Positions 10,162-20,754 of a stretch of DNA of 64,000 nucleotides are shown here, in pieces (the stretch's first letter is position 1; each line of letters opens with the position of its first letter). The notes below the pieces were generated by a model. The model saw nothing but the letters and a program-made list of their open reading frames with translations, had not been told where the DNA came from and made no database searches. Location of the stretch: the NCBI GenBank assembly GCA_949358305.1, contig OX442314.1:35087608-35151607 (forward strand), given 5' to 3'. The stretch comes from Strigamia acuminata. Its lineage: Eukaryota > Arthropoda > Chilopoda > Geophilomorpha > Linotaeniidae. A program made the translations under genes and the position numbers.

Positions 10162-11813
10162 TGTGACGGTGACGACCACAACTCCTATCGCATGATAGTA
10201 CCGGGTATAAGTCGCGTGAATAAGTGATTAAAATACGAGATAATAAAGACAACAGAGTTTCTCAAAACGTGACATTTATTGTTACTAAACAATATAATCA
10301 ATCCTAAAGTTATACAAATGACTAATGCCGACATTTGGCAAGTTAAATACAAGTTAAACTATACATGAAATTGGCTGTAAAACAGCCCTGAAATAATATG
10401 ATTACGGTTAATGGTGATTCTGGGTTCGGGAACGGCAAAACGCCCGCTCGACCGAGTATAGATGTCATCAGATAGCCGGGCTGGCTGTGTCCTCGCGGCT
10501 TCCGTCGGCGCTTCGTAATCGTGGAACTGGTTTCTTCGCGTTCCTGGTTCGTATCGTGTAATGGTCCGTGTAATGCTGTCTGGCTCGATCCGAGAGGTGC
10601 GGTTGACTCATGTGCACCGCCACAACTAGGGTTGGAAATTGGTAATGAATAAATGAAGTCATTTATTCGCCAAGGTTCCGCTTGCGAATTATATTTAATT
10701 CGCGATGTTGTGAGTTTAATAAATTAACTCAATAAATTGTATTCAATTTATTGTTACGAATTTGATTCGTCATACAGTGAAATAAGTCTCGTGACTTACT
10801 TCGGTTGTTAACTTGTTGCCAAGTTTAAACAATTAAGGTTTTTTATCGGCTACAAGATATAATAAAGATTAAACAGCGCAACACACAATTGCCGTCAAAG
10901 TTCGCCTTGCTGAGCAGAACAGTATCGCGCGTGCCCTAAATAACAGTGCGGTGAGAGACGGCACTGGTATTCAGGGGGATATAGCCCGCAGTTCTGCACA
11001 ACAGAATTAATCACCTGAGATACTACTCATAAGTAGACTGCTTTGGCACCATCACCGAAGAGATATAACTTTCCCAAACACATAGTGCTACTGGCGGTAA
11101 CTGCATGTTTTGCATGCAGACTGCTTTGGCACCATCAAGTGATGGAGTCAATCTCTTTCAGTAACAGTGCTACTAACGGTTACTAAATACTTTGGTATCA
11201 CACGTGACTCTATTGTCCGACCACGAGGATACTTATGCGGGAGGCTTTCTCCTCGGCAAGACCGTTTGACGGAAACATTAACAGTCCGAACTTCGCCTTC
11301 AGTTGACGGGGGTTGCATGGCTCAGCAGAGCCATGCTATGCATGGACCGGTAGGCCCATGCCCTGAGTAAGAAACAGTTATTTGACATGCGGAACATACC
11401 AAATAACCAGAAATCAAGAACTGGCTTTACTTCCTGTTGTCAGGGAGTTTTATACTCGGTGGGATTAGGTTCCACCAATCTCGTATCGCAGGAAGTGGAT
11501 ATGGAGACGCAAATTGGGATTATGCTAATCTTTTAGCATAAACCGGAACTGGATACCGGGGACAGGAAATGGATACACAGAACGGAAATACATTCTGAAA
11601 ATGGGTTTCAGGTCGCGTACCCGTGATAAAGCAAGAATACCTGCTTTGACTTATTGAGTATTGATAATATAACTTTATATTATCGATCTAAATTATATTT
11701 AGTCATAGCAAACATAACAATATGTTTTGTGAACCATTTCTATGTAAAATAGTAAGTTCGAGGTTGAATTTGCCGCTAGTACTAGTGGCGCCATCTATTG
11801 CTAATTTGTCACA
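10162..11813 (-). repeat. 5' LTR of the gypsy element (complete, 1652 bp)
   Basis: The left edge is set by TGTGAC two bases from the primer site and the right edge by GTCACA, where identity with the 3' LTR ends. At 1.65 kb the LTR is long for gypsy. An internal direct repeat (AGACTGCTTTGGCACCATCA at 11035-11054 and 11118-11137, 83 bp apart) may be regulatory. On the minus strand AATAAATGTCACG near 10283-10270 is a possible polyadenylation region. Small ORFs inside are not convincing. Confidence 0.9.
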
Positions 11814-12173
11814 AGATTACTGAAAACGTTCCGGGACATAAATACATACAGCCAATTAAGGCACTTCTACCCACAAACTATAGTCCTGGTTGTCAATGTC
11901 GGACCTACGGAAGGACTCAAGCTTAGTTTTCATCGCACATAAGAGACCCCCCACCACGAACTCACACACAGTCTCGGTGGCATTAATTCAAGACTGAGGA
12001 CATTACGTTACTTTTACGCGCGTAATACACGTTTATTAGACGATACCGCTATCCTTATTTACATTGTTAGGCAAGATTTTGGCCGTGTTGCGTGATTTTT
12101 TTTCCTGTACATGTAAATATTTGTTTTCGAAATTTGATATTTGTTCATGGCTGTCTTTTTTATATCTTTGCAG
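11814..12173 (+). other. Flank between gypsy element and CM1 exon; likely intron end
   Basis: 360 bp with no ORF of note. The last 40 bases are T-rich and end in ATATCTTTGCAG, a good splice acceptor for the exon that follows. Nothing else recognised. Confidence 0.5.
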
Positions 12174-13930
12174 TCTACTTGCAGTCTACAGTCTAGGTCG
12201 GTCTTTATGGAGCAAATGTCTAATCCTACCCTTGGTCGCACAATGAAAGAATACGATCAGCAAATCGTGGAATTGAAGGACGAAAATTTCAATTTAAAGT
12301 TGCGAATTTACTTTGTGACGATTCTACTTTTGGCTGAATAATTAGCCATTACAAGAGATAAATCGGTCGAAACAAGACGTTGCTAAGCCTAGCAACAACC
12401 CAACCGAGATAAGCTACGAAGCTGTGTGTTAAATGGAAATACAACAAACACAACTTACGGTTTTTGCGTGATACATTACATGTTTATTAACATTACAACT
12501 GGGTTGGGGTTCTGGATAAGTGTAACGGCGGCTACACTGGTTGAGGATCCGGGCGATGCTCGAAGGGTGCGGCTGACTTTACGGCATCGTCACAGTTAGC
12601 GCTACGGAGACGTATTCGGTCCCGCAGCTCGAATATCTATTAATGCGAAGAATCCTTCGCCTTTGGACGGGAATATTCATTAGAATATTCCGAGATCTAG
12701 TCAATGCAAAAGTTATTAAAGTAATATAACAAATGAATTGTTATATTGTTATTCTATGGGCGGGGACAGTCACGACAGTCGAGGGGACCATCGCGGGAGT
12801 TGTTGAGGCTCCATCCGCCAGCATGCCTTACGACGACAAGATCTCGTGATCAGGCGCCGGGTATTTGTTTGCGTGCGACAAGTCGCTTTCAGTGGTACCA
12901 ACCACTGGGTAAACAGTTCCTGGGGGACTACCAGATCGGCATTACCAATACTCGAGTATTTGTTTAGCGCAAGGTATGAATGCAATTGCTCACGGGCTAC
13001 CAACCCGGTGTGTTGCCTATGAATAGGCTTTTTACCGACCTTTAACATACGGAAGGACCAGAAGAGAACCCAGGGAATATGGTTTGCCCATATTTGTTAA
13101 ACAGGTTTGACTTCCCGTGTATATGCTCTGGCAGAGCATCTGACCCATGACCGAGGAATCGCTCAGATAGATGCGACTATCACCGATCATATAATTTGAT
13201 ATTTATTTTACGAGTTAATCAATCCCGTGCATGAGCGATATACTATGCCACCGTATGAAATCTAACTGTCCCTTGGAACAGCAAGCTAACGCTACGGGGC
13301 CATTTCATGTGTGAAACATGTCTATTACCGGAGTTAGCCTTCCCGAAAGGGCCCTACAACAAGCAATAACACGATAGTAATAATACATATCCATTGAGAG
13401 CTGAGGAGGCCTGATGTGTCGATAGGAAAGTGAGATCAAGCGATAACAGCATTTCAACTACAGACAATATAAACATATTCAGAATTAAGCCAAGGGGGTT
13501 GCGCTGGTGAAAACCAGAGCTTATATAGTTCTTGAGAACAGTAAGATTAGCGACAGCCAATCAGATACCCGAATCGATGGATTCGTGGGTCACTTTAGTC
13601 CGGACCTAATATGGAACTGGGTCCAGAAGAGACCGATTGGTCATCTTCAACTGGTAAGTAAAGTGTGATATTGATTCGATAGAATCAATATCTCAAGTAA
13701 ATAATACTTAGTTGGGTCTAATAAAATACTGTATATTTTATTTATAACATTATATTAATTATTTAATATAACTCGTATCTTTCTCGAGTTTAAACTGCGT
13801 GCGTTAGATAAACAGCGCCATCTAGTGTGAACATTGGAAAATACGGTTTTATAACCGTCACAACTTTTTAGAGGAAATAAGACTGCAACACACATTTACT
13901 AATTCCTCCGACGATCAAAATCAATTATTA
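12174..13930 (+). pseudogene. Centrosomin/CDK5RAP2-type CM1 exon, split by a solo LTR
   Basis: The exon starts after an acceptor (AG at 12172-12173) and is open to 12313, including TMKEYDQQIVELKDENFN and LKLRIYF. These match the Cnn/CDK5RAP2/myomegalin CM1 motif, which binds and activates gamma-tubulin complexes. The frame is interrupted by an LTR inserted at 12314. After the LTR and the repeated ACTT, the same frame resumes with TTA GAG GAA ATA AGA CTG CAA (LEEIRLQ), which is how CM1 continues in this family. The coding look fades by about 13930 into TTAT-type low complexity and no donor is evident. So this copy is broken. Whether it is the only centrosomin gene of the genome or a spare fragment cannot be told here. 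Confidence 0.82.
12314..13862 (-). mobile_element. Solo LTR (gypsy-type) inside the CM1 exon
   Basis: 1549 bp with ends TGTGAC...GTCACA, the same termini as the gypsy LTR in this window, flanked by the 4-bp target duplication ACTT (12310-12313 and 13863-13866). Internal sequence shares short words with the first LTR (for example GGTGCGGYTGACT and GCGCCATCTA near the right end) but is otherwise diverged, so it is a related family. No internal coding region remains, as expected after LTR-LTR recombination. Confidence 0.88.
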
Positions 13931-13985
13931 TTTATTATTTATTTATTTATTTATTATGTGTTTATTATTTATTTATTGTGCATTG
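13915..13985. repeat. TTAT-rich simple repeat
   Basis: Tandem TTAT/TTTA words. A related stretch at about 19780-19870 precedes the second copy of the exon-like block, so the repeat is part of the duplicated segment. Confidence 0.8.
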
Positions 13986-14035
13986 CTTCTTATTAATTTT
14001 ATTTTGCATTAATTATTACGCGGCTAAAATCGGAA

Positions 14036-14190
14036 TTTTTCCCGCGCACTAATTCCAACATTTAGATTTTGTACCCGCAGTTTATCGTGGACCCCCGCTC
14101 AATGAGAGAACTTACGGTATTTTCCCAGACATCTTCGACTTCATCAACCCGAAAGTAATCACAAACAAATTCAAATGCTCCGCACAGTGA
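14036..14190 (+). pseudogene. Unidentified exon-like block, copy 1
   Basis: From about 14053 a frame is open to the TGA near 14190 and contains VYRGPPLNERTYGIFPDIF and DFINPK. The segment is repeated at 19960-20160 with few changes, where one C of a CCCCC run is lost. GTACCCGCAG at 14071-14080 resembles a splice acceptor. The open frame breaks off where the tandem cassette begins, so this is a truncated fragment. I do not recognise the protein. Confidence 0.45.
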
Positions 14191-16690
14191 TGCAGACACA
14201 GCCGCACATATTTGCCACAGTGTGGCGATGCTGTCCGGATGCTGCCGTGCTGTTTTCTAAGCAGTAAATCACGTGAGTAAATCCAAGTCAAGTTGGTTCA
14301 CCGTGGTTGTTGCTGTTGCTGACCAGGTATACAACCATAATTGTATAATACATTAGATTTATATTCGCACATATTACCACAAACACAAATTTGTGTTTGT
14401 GAAGACAAGTACCACTTTTTGATGATCGAGTGCTGCTGTTTACGACACAGGAAGTGAATTTTTCATACCAATTTCTCGTAGTGAAACTACAAATTTCTTT
14501 TCATACAGGTTGCGTACTGAAGTGCCTCCACAAACATGGACAACCATGAAGCAAAAGTAACGTCTGTGTGTGACCACATCAGACTAACCACGACCGAATA
14601 TTCCAAATCATGTCCCAGTTTACTCAAACTTGCACTGGTGAGCGCCGCCACTTCCCTTTGGAGCCAGGAACACGTCAAATCCAAGATAACCGCTTATTTC
14701 ACGACAAAAGACGAGTTCAGTAAGTTTAATGAAGAAGACTGGCTCGAAATCGAGGAGTTCGTGTCGAACGAAGCGAACAAAATTCATATTCCAGCCGCAC
14801 TCAAACCGGACTTGGTCTACGTAATCGATGCTATAGGCGTGCAAATACACGACTGGGCGTTTTATCTTAATAGATTCACTTGGTCTGACGACACTACTTC
14901 GGGCGACTACGTTAACAACATCGCTTGGACCACGTACGGAACGATTGATCGAGAAAAAACGTTTAATCTGCTGCTAAATGAGCAGAATTTGAGGCAAAAC
15001 GGCAGCCTGTACAACTTGGCGAGCAATTTCTGCTTGAAGGAACAAATTCTCGTTTTGCCAGCACCGGAACCCGAGCGAGCGACAAATACAAATATTCATC
15101 TAAAGTTTTCGGTAGTCGTTCGAAAATACATGAGCGAACCTTTCGATTTATTTTATTTGGAAGACGACACACTTCTCCAGTTGATGACTCTATTCCAGCA
15201 CGATTTGGCGGCGGCGTATTTCTGGCGATTGACACCGGTCGAACTCCGACCTCTAATGATCGACAGAATGTGGGGTTTCGTCGAGTACGATTTTTCTATT
15301 CCAATCATCGTTCACTTCCTGCTGTGTCATTCGAGCGACGAACAAGTGAAGAAGTATATCCGCACGGGCTTGGCCCTCAATATATTACAGTCCGTTCTTT
15401 TTACGGTTAAGCCGTGGCTCATATTCGACCAGTCTGTGATAATTCATTTGGTGAATTTCAGCAGTGATTTCAATCTTCAGATTCTCATTGGTGAGGTGAA
15501 CGAAGAGGTAGCGCGTGTCGGGCTCTGGCGCGTCGTTTACAAGCCGTTTTTGATGGAGTTGTGGAATTGCGCCAACGATGACATGAAAACTGCTTTCTTG
15601 CGTTTGGTTTGGGATTTTGGCGTCATCAAATTGGCCATGTTGGATGAAATCGACGAGAGAAAGTATGAAATTCTGTTGTGCAAAAGAAGCACTTGTGTTT
15701 TTTCGATTCTGAGCGACGGCGGCTTGGAGTTTGATGCGTTTGTCAAGCGGGGTTTTCGAGACGAGAGTTTGGTTCGAAAACTCAAGGAAGGTTTCAGTGA
15801 GTTTGCTGTTTTGTACGTGAATAATGTGCAAAGTGGAAACGTGGAAACGATGAAAGGCTTGGAGCAGTTGCCGGTCAAAGAGAGCCGGTTTTTGTCCAAG
15901 TTTGGAAGTTACGAAAGCGTTAAGAGTAAAATATCGACTTATTTTAATTCCGTGCCAAATGAGTAAATTGGGTGATTTCAAATTGGTTAAGACAAATCTG
16001 CTTTTTAACTTTGGATCATTTATGGTTAACGAGTAATATTAATATTTTATTTTGGATCATTCAATAATAAGTCATACATTTCACTTATTTTTGTTTATTT
16101 AAGCAAAGTTTTAATATTTACTTAACCAATTTGAACGCACCTATTGGTATATTATATATTTTATATACGGGTATATTATATTAATACTTCTATATCACTT
16201 TTTTAATTGTGTATAATACATTATATATTTGTTTATTAGACTTTTTTAAAATGGTTACAAGACTCTGAAACAAACCAATTATAAAAAAAATCATTTTTGT
16301 AATATTATTTCCCAGAAAAAATGTGGAAATAAAATGAAGCGTATTGATAAGTTTCGTCTTGATTTATTTACAATGAGCTTTGTTTCCACCATATTTTCTT
16401 GTTGTTGAATTGTAGTTTAGCAGCTCCTGATGCAAATCTTACCGAGGTTATAATAATGGGTATCTATACATGCTAGCTAGTCCTTTCTCGCTTACCAAAG
16501 TACATCCTAGTTGTGTGGAAAATGTTGCCGGTATTCTTAAAAATGTGCAAACAAACCATGCTTACAACTTTGTAATTAAACATTTTCTCCAGGTTTGTTC
16601 TTTCGTAATTTGTCTGGAACACTTTAAAGTAATCACCCTACTTACTTCGTCAAAGAAAGCTACGCTGCACCAGTATTAAAGATGTAACGA
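14190..16690 (+). repeat. Tandem cassette unit A
   Basis: First of five direct repeats, each carrying a 5' leader, one gene of the 470-aa family and an AT-rich 3' part. The leader has a donor-like GACCAG|GTATAC (GT at 14327) and an acceptor TTCATACAG (AG at 14507-14508) just before the ATG, suggesting a 5'-UTR intron of about 180 bp present in every unit. The 3' part (15967-16690) holds no gene. Confidence 0.8.
14536..15966 (+). CDS. Tandem-family protein, copy 1 (476 aa, unknown function)
   Basis: Single-exon coding region starting ATGGACAACCATG and ending TAA. No signal peptide or membrane segment is evident; the sequence looks alpha-helical and rich in Leu, Trp, Phe and Asp/Glu. Stretches shared by all copies include SCPSLLKLALVSAATS near the N-terminus, AAAYFWRLTP and DRMWGF mid-protein, FLLCHSSDEQ, VKPWLIFDQSVIIHL and the C-terminal SYESVKSKIS. 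The protein ends FNSVPNE. Near-identity of the copies and conserved reading frames indicate recent tandem duplication under coding constraint. I do not recognise the family; a helical-repeat protein is possible but unproven. Confidence 0.85.
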   Translation: MDNHEAKVTSVCDHIRLTTTEYSKSCPSLLKLALVSAATSLWSQEHVKSKITAYFTTKDEFSKFNEEDWLEIEEFVSNEANKIHIPAALKPDLVYVIDAIGVQIHDWAFYLNRFTWSDDTTSGDYVNNIAWTTYGTIDREKTFNLLLNEQNLRQNGSLYNLASNFCLKEQILVLPAPEPERATNTNIHLKFSVVVRKYMSEPFDLFYLEDDTLLQLMTLFQHDLAAAYFWRLTPVELRPLMIDRMWGFVEYDFSIPIIVHFLLCHSSDEQVKKYIRTGLALNILQSVLFTVKPWLIFDQSVIIHLVNFSSDFNLQILIGEVNEEVARVGLWRVVYKPFLMELWNCANDDMKTAFLRLVWDFGVIKLAMLDEIDERKYEILLCKRSTCVFSILSDGGLEFDAFVKRGFRDESLVRKLKEGFSEFAVLYVNNVQSGNVETMKGLEQLPVKESRFLSKFGSYESVKSKISTYFNSVPNE

Positions 16691-17044
16691 ATATTTTTAC
16701 AAGAAGATTCCAGGTTGACGGGCACAACTGCACGTATTTGCCACGGTGTGGCGATGCTGTCGTGCTGTTTTATAAGCAGTCGAAGTCTCCGTGGGTCTCT
16801 GTGGTTGTTGCTGTTGAGTGGTGTTGACCAGGTATACAGCCATAATTGTGTAATACATCAGATTTATACCGATTCACACACATTGCCACAAACACAAACA
16901 CTAAAAGAAAAAAAGTGCCACTTTTTGATGTTTTAATGTTTTTAATGTTTACGACACAGGAAGTGAATTTTTCATACTAATTTCCCATAGTGAAACTAAA
17001 AATTTCTTTTCATGCAGGTTGGATACTGAAGTGCCTCGCCAAAC

Positions 17045-17149
17045 ATGGACAACCTAGAAGCAAAACTGACGTCTGTCTGTGACCACATCAGACTAACCAC
17101 GACCAATTATTCCAAATCACTTATTTTAATTCCGTGCCAAATGAGTTAA
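17045..17149 (+). pseudogene. Tandem-family copy 2, collapsed by internal deletion
   Basis: The first 75 bases match the start of the other copies. The sequence then jumps straight to the last 30 bases of the gene, losing about 1.3 kb. The join falls where both sides share a short CA/CTTATTT-like context, so slippage or microhomology-mediated deletion is plausible. The resulting frame is shifted and stops after 34 codons. Clearly non-functional. Confidence 0.9.
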
Positions 17150-17187
17150 TATAATCATTGGGTGATTTCAAATTGGTTAAGACAAAT

Positions 17188-18244
17188 GGGTATAAATTAA
17201 AATCCCACTAAAGTGACTTGGATTTCCACTAAAAAAAAACTAAATCTGACACTGACTGGTTTTTCCACTATCGGTAATTTTTTGTTCCACTAATTTAACT
17301 AAGCCAAAAAAAACTATTTTTACCACTAAAAGTATTTATTTAAACCAAATTTATTTTTCCACTAAAAAAACTTATTACATCCACTAATCCCACTATTATA
17401 AAACTAAAGCCTTCTTGGCTTTCGCTCGTACGATTGACAAGAAATTAGCTAACTGCTTAGTAGTCGGTTCGGTCAGTTTTTCCTCTGCAATCTTCCGTAG
17501 TATTAACTTAGGTTTGATCACTCCATTTGCGTATAAAACTCGGATACGAGCTTTCGTTTCGTTTGGAATTCCACATTGTTTTGGCTGTTGATGAATGTGC
17601 TCTTTTGTTGTATAAAACAGATCAACGAGATCACAATCATCTTTCAGTAACAAATACAACTTAGCACGGCAGTCAGGACTCACTTTACAGTCGTAGAAAA
17701 TTTTCATCCCGCACGAAGTGGTGTATTTACGTCACATGTTCCAAGCACTTTCATGCTTCACAGAGGCTTTGGCTTCACCTAAACTGTCGAAAGTGGTAAG
17801 TTTCGTCCACTCCAGTTCGGGCCCTCTTCGTCGCTTACATGGTGGCTGGCTGTTTTCATTGCTAACATCACTTTCCGAATCCGAGTTGTAATACACGACC
17901 CTCTGAGATGCCATTGAAAACGATTATGATTTGAAAATAAACTACCCGTGTATATATACCTGAGGCTTACACGGGACGTATGCCAAACGTTGTCAAAAAG
18001 TCTGCGAAACGTTAGCAAAACGTTCGCAAAATCCCAGAAAAAATATCGTAACAAAACAGTAATAGTAGTGGTGAAATCAGTTTTTTCTTGTTCAATTTAA
18101 TTATAGTGGAAAAAATAGTTTTTTTTGGCTTAGTTAAATTAGTGGAACAAAAAATTACCGATAGTGGAAAAACCAGTCAGTGTCAGATTTAGTTTTTTTT
18201 TAGTGGAAATCCAAGGAACTTTAGTGGGGTTTTAAATGGGACCC
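17188..18244 (-). mobile_element. Non-autonomous Mutator-like element (MULE)
   Basis: 1057 bp bounded by long terminal inverted repeats of roughly 145 bp (left GGGTATAAATTAAAATCCCA, right end ATGGGACCC when read on plus) and flanked by the 9-bp target duplication AAGACAAAT (17179-17187 and 18245-18253). Long TIRs beginning GGG with a 9-bp duplication fit the Mutator superfamily. It carries only the N-terminal DNA-binding part of a transposase-like ORF, with no DDE domain. Confidence 0.85.
17396..17914 (-). pseudogene. N-terminal fragment of a MULE transposase-like protein with one stop
   Basis: One minus-strand frame of 173 codons interrupted by a single TGA (17734-17732). The first 60 codons begin MASQRVVYYNSDSESDVSNE. 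The second part has CKVSPDCRAK followed by HIHQQ, a C-C-H-H spacing like the zinc-binding DNA-recognition domains of MULE transposases, and then GIPNETKARIRVLYANGV. I assign it by resemblance to invertebrate MULE N-termini. The catalytic region is absent, so it cannot act alone. Confidence 0.6.
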
Positions 18245-18525
18245 AAGACAAATCTGCTTTGATAAGCTCGTTAGTCCATTTATTTGGATTAATAATTAAT
18301 ATTAATATTTCATTTAGGATCATTTAATAATAAGTCATTCATTTCACTTATTATTGTTTATTTAAGCAAACTTTTAATTTTTACTTGACCAATTTGAACG
18401 TTCCTGTTGGTATATTATATGGAGTATATTTTATATATACTTATTGTATATTTTATATATTATATTAATACTTCTACTGGAATATCACCTTTTTAATCAC
18501 GACATGTTAACTGGATCTTGCTTTA

Positions 18526-18690
18526 CAACCCAGTTGCAAAAATAAGTATGACTTTTGATCTATTGTGAATATTATTAAATACTTTTTCCCACTAAAAGAT
18601 GAGAGTTTAATAAACTTAATTTTTAGTTTAGTTGGTTTCAGATACTTTTTTTATTACATGGAGTGATTGTATATTTTTGCAACTGGGTTG
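18526..18690. mobile_element. TA-flanked MITE, 165 bp
   Basis: Ends are CAACCCAGTTGCAAAAATA and its inverse (TATTTTTGCAACTGGGTTG), both flanked by TA (18524-18525, 18691-18692). TA duplication and short length suggest a Tc1/mariner-type non-autonomous element. Confidence 0.75.
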
Positions 18691-18699
18691 TAGAAGCGG

Positions 18700-19097
18700 A
18701 GAAAACGAAGAAATACCGTACACTAATATCTCAATTATTTGAGTAATGTACTCGAATTTTTAAAAACATGATTTTAGACAAAAAATTATGAAAATTCTAG
18801 ATAAAAATCAATTAACTCAAATTATGTTGATGTAGCCTTTGTATTCTTTCTTGAATTTGCACTTTCTTCTTCGTTTCAAGCCACATAAATGGTATTTACA
18901 GATAAAAAATATTCTAAAAAAAATTAAATTGACATTTTAATATTTTATTTACCGGTATAAAAAACATATGTATAAATCCCATTTACTATATTCTAATTAT
19001 TTTAATACCACAACACCAAACTACCAAACCATCAAACTCAAGATCAACTTGCTCACTGACCAAACCTCCACAAAAGAGTCCTGTGTTGCAACTCTCT
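18700..19097. other. AT-rich spacer without recognised gene
   Basis: About 400 bp of AT-rich DNA between the MITE and the SRPK pseudogene. No ORF, RNA or repeat structure recognised. Confidence 0.5.
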
Positions 19098-19566
<469 letters not shown>

Positions 19567-19779
19567 TTTGAAATCAAAAATCAAAGTGATGCTTTACTTA
19601 AGCCTACTTTGGGGTTTATATAGTAGTCTTTTAATTTGTCTACGTATGTGCGACGTTCGTGTGAGATTAGACGTCACGTTGTGGATACGTTTCCAAGACG
19701 AAATATAATTGAAAAGCGAATATTTCAATCCGTTTATATGTTTTATTCAGTTTTACGTTAAAAAATTTATTTATTAGTA

Positions 19780-19880
19780 ATAAATTATTACGTATTTATT
19801 ATTTATTTATTATACAGTATATTTATTATTTAATTAATATTTATTTATTATGTATTTATTATTAATTTATTGTGTATTGC
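19780..19880. repeat. TTAT-rich simple repeat, second copy
   Basis: TATTTATTATTTA-type words matching the stretch at 13915-13985 and preceding the second copy of the exon-like block. Confidence 0.75.
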
Positions 19881-19939
19881 TTCTTATTTATTTTTATTTT
19901 GCATTAATTATTACACGGCTAAAATCACATGGCAAAAAT

Positions 19940-20510
19940 CGGATTTTTCCCGCGCACTAGTTTCAACATTTAGATTTTGTACCCGCAGTTTATCGTGGAC
20001 CCCGCTCAATGAGAGAACTTACGGTATTTTCCCAGAAATCTTCGACTTCATCAACCCAAAAGCAATCACAAACAAATGGCGACTACGTGAGGGAAATGAG
20101 TGGAAAAAACCGATCTGTCGCAAGAAGATCGAGACGAGTTTGGACAAGTTCAATTAAGAGCTGATAAAAGCGGCGCCGAGCTCTGAGAAACAAGTGGCGG
20201 CGACTGAGGAAGAAATGGCGGACGAGCCGAGGACGACTACGCCGCTGTCGACGATTCTGTCGAATTGCCGCAAACGTGTGAAACGGTTGCGAGACAGAAT
20301 GGATCGAACAAAGTCGAGGCAAATCGAGTGACCTGAACGGGAATTGCAGCCGTCGCCGGTCATTGGTTGGTGCGACGTGTCATGCGGAATGTCAGAGAGC
20401 ACTTTTTCCGCTTTGTTGACGGAATTTACGACGGAAAATGTGGAAAACGACCCGAACTGCATCGAAAATGCCGAAGAGAGAGACGTTTTTTATTTCGATT
20501 GTTGTTAGTA
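19940..20510 (+). pseudogene. Unidentified exon-like block, copy 2 (longer, broken)
   Basis: Repeats the block at 14036-14190 but extends further. After the lost C, the frame reads NERTYGIFPEIFDFINPKA, continues to SLDKFN and a TAA (20155-20157). In the same frame it then runs ELIKAAPSSEKQ..., a TGA (20329-20331), and further open sequence ending in FYFDCC near 20505. Repeated stops in one otherwise protein-like frame indicate a decayed gene. It contains a basic segment (CRKRVKRLRDRMDRTKSR). Family not recognised. Confidence 0.45.
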
Positions 20511-20754
20511 AAAAATAAAATCAAACTTCTCCCTTTTTTTGAAAACTTTTATTTTAAAGTCTAAAAATATATTTTTTTGTTTCATTTCTTCTGGTGAAAC
20601 TACTGCTGCTATCCTCTTGACTATTTTCTAATTTAATTTAAAGAAATTCATACAATTCATCCAGAATTGTATGTTAACTGTATACAAACATACCCCTTAG
20701 CCTCGTTTTCATTCTAGTGTGACGTCACTATGACGTCATTTGTAAACTGCCATT

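Larger units (their letters stand above)
1..11813 (-). mobile_element. Ty3/gypsy LTR retrotransposon, near full length
   Basis: A minus-strand element with, in its own 5'-3' order, a 5' LTR (10162-11813), primer site (10142-10159), leader, gag, -1 frameshift signal, pol, a third ORF, polypurine tract (284-293) and the 3' LTR (1-283, continuing left of the window). The order protease-RT-RNase H-integrase defines Ty3/gypsy. LTR ends are TGTGAC...GTCACA. The visible 283 bases of both LTRs are identical and all three long ORFs are open, so the insertion looks recent and the copy may still be able to move. The right-hand flank begins AGAT; its target duplication partner lies outside the window. 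Confidence 0.96.
16691..18525 (+). repeat. Tandem cassette unit B (deleted copy, split by a transposon)
   Basis: Leader 16691-17044, remnant gene 17045-17149, then the 3' part, which is interrupted by a Mutator-like element at 17188-18244 and resumes at 18245. The resumed sequence matches the 3' parts of units A, C, D and E. Confidence 0.8.

Noticed and set aside
15385-15981. Long antisense ORF (198 aa) opposite tandem copy 1, with similar ones at 21775-22413 and 24410-25060
   Set aside because: They are conserved only because the sense genes are; no motif, no own promoter, and their lengths differ between copies.
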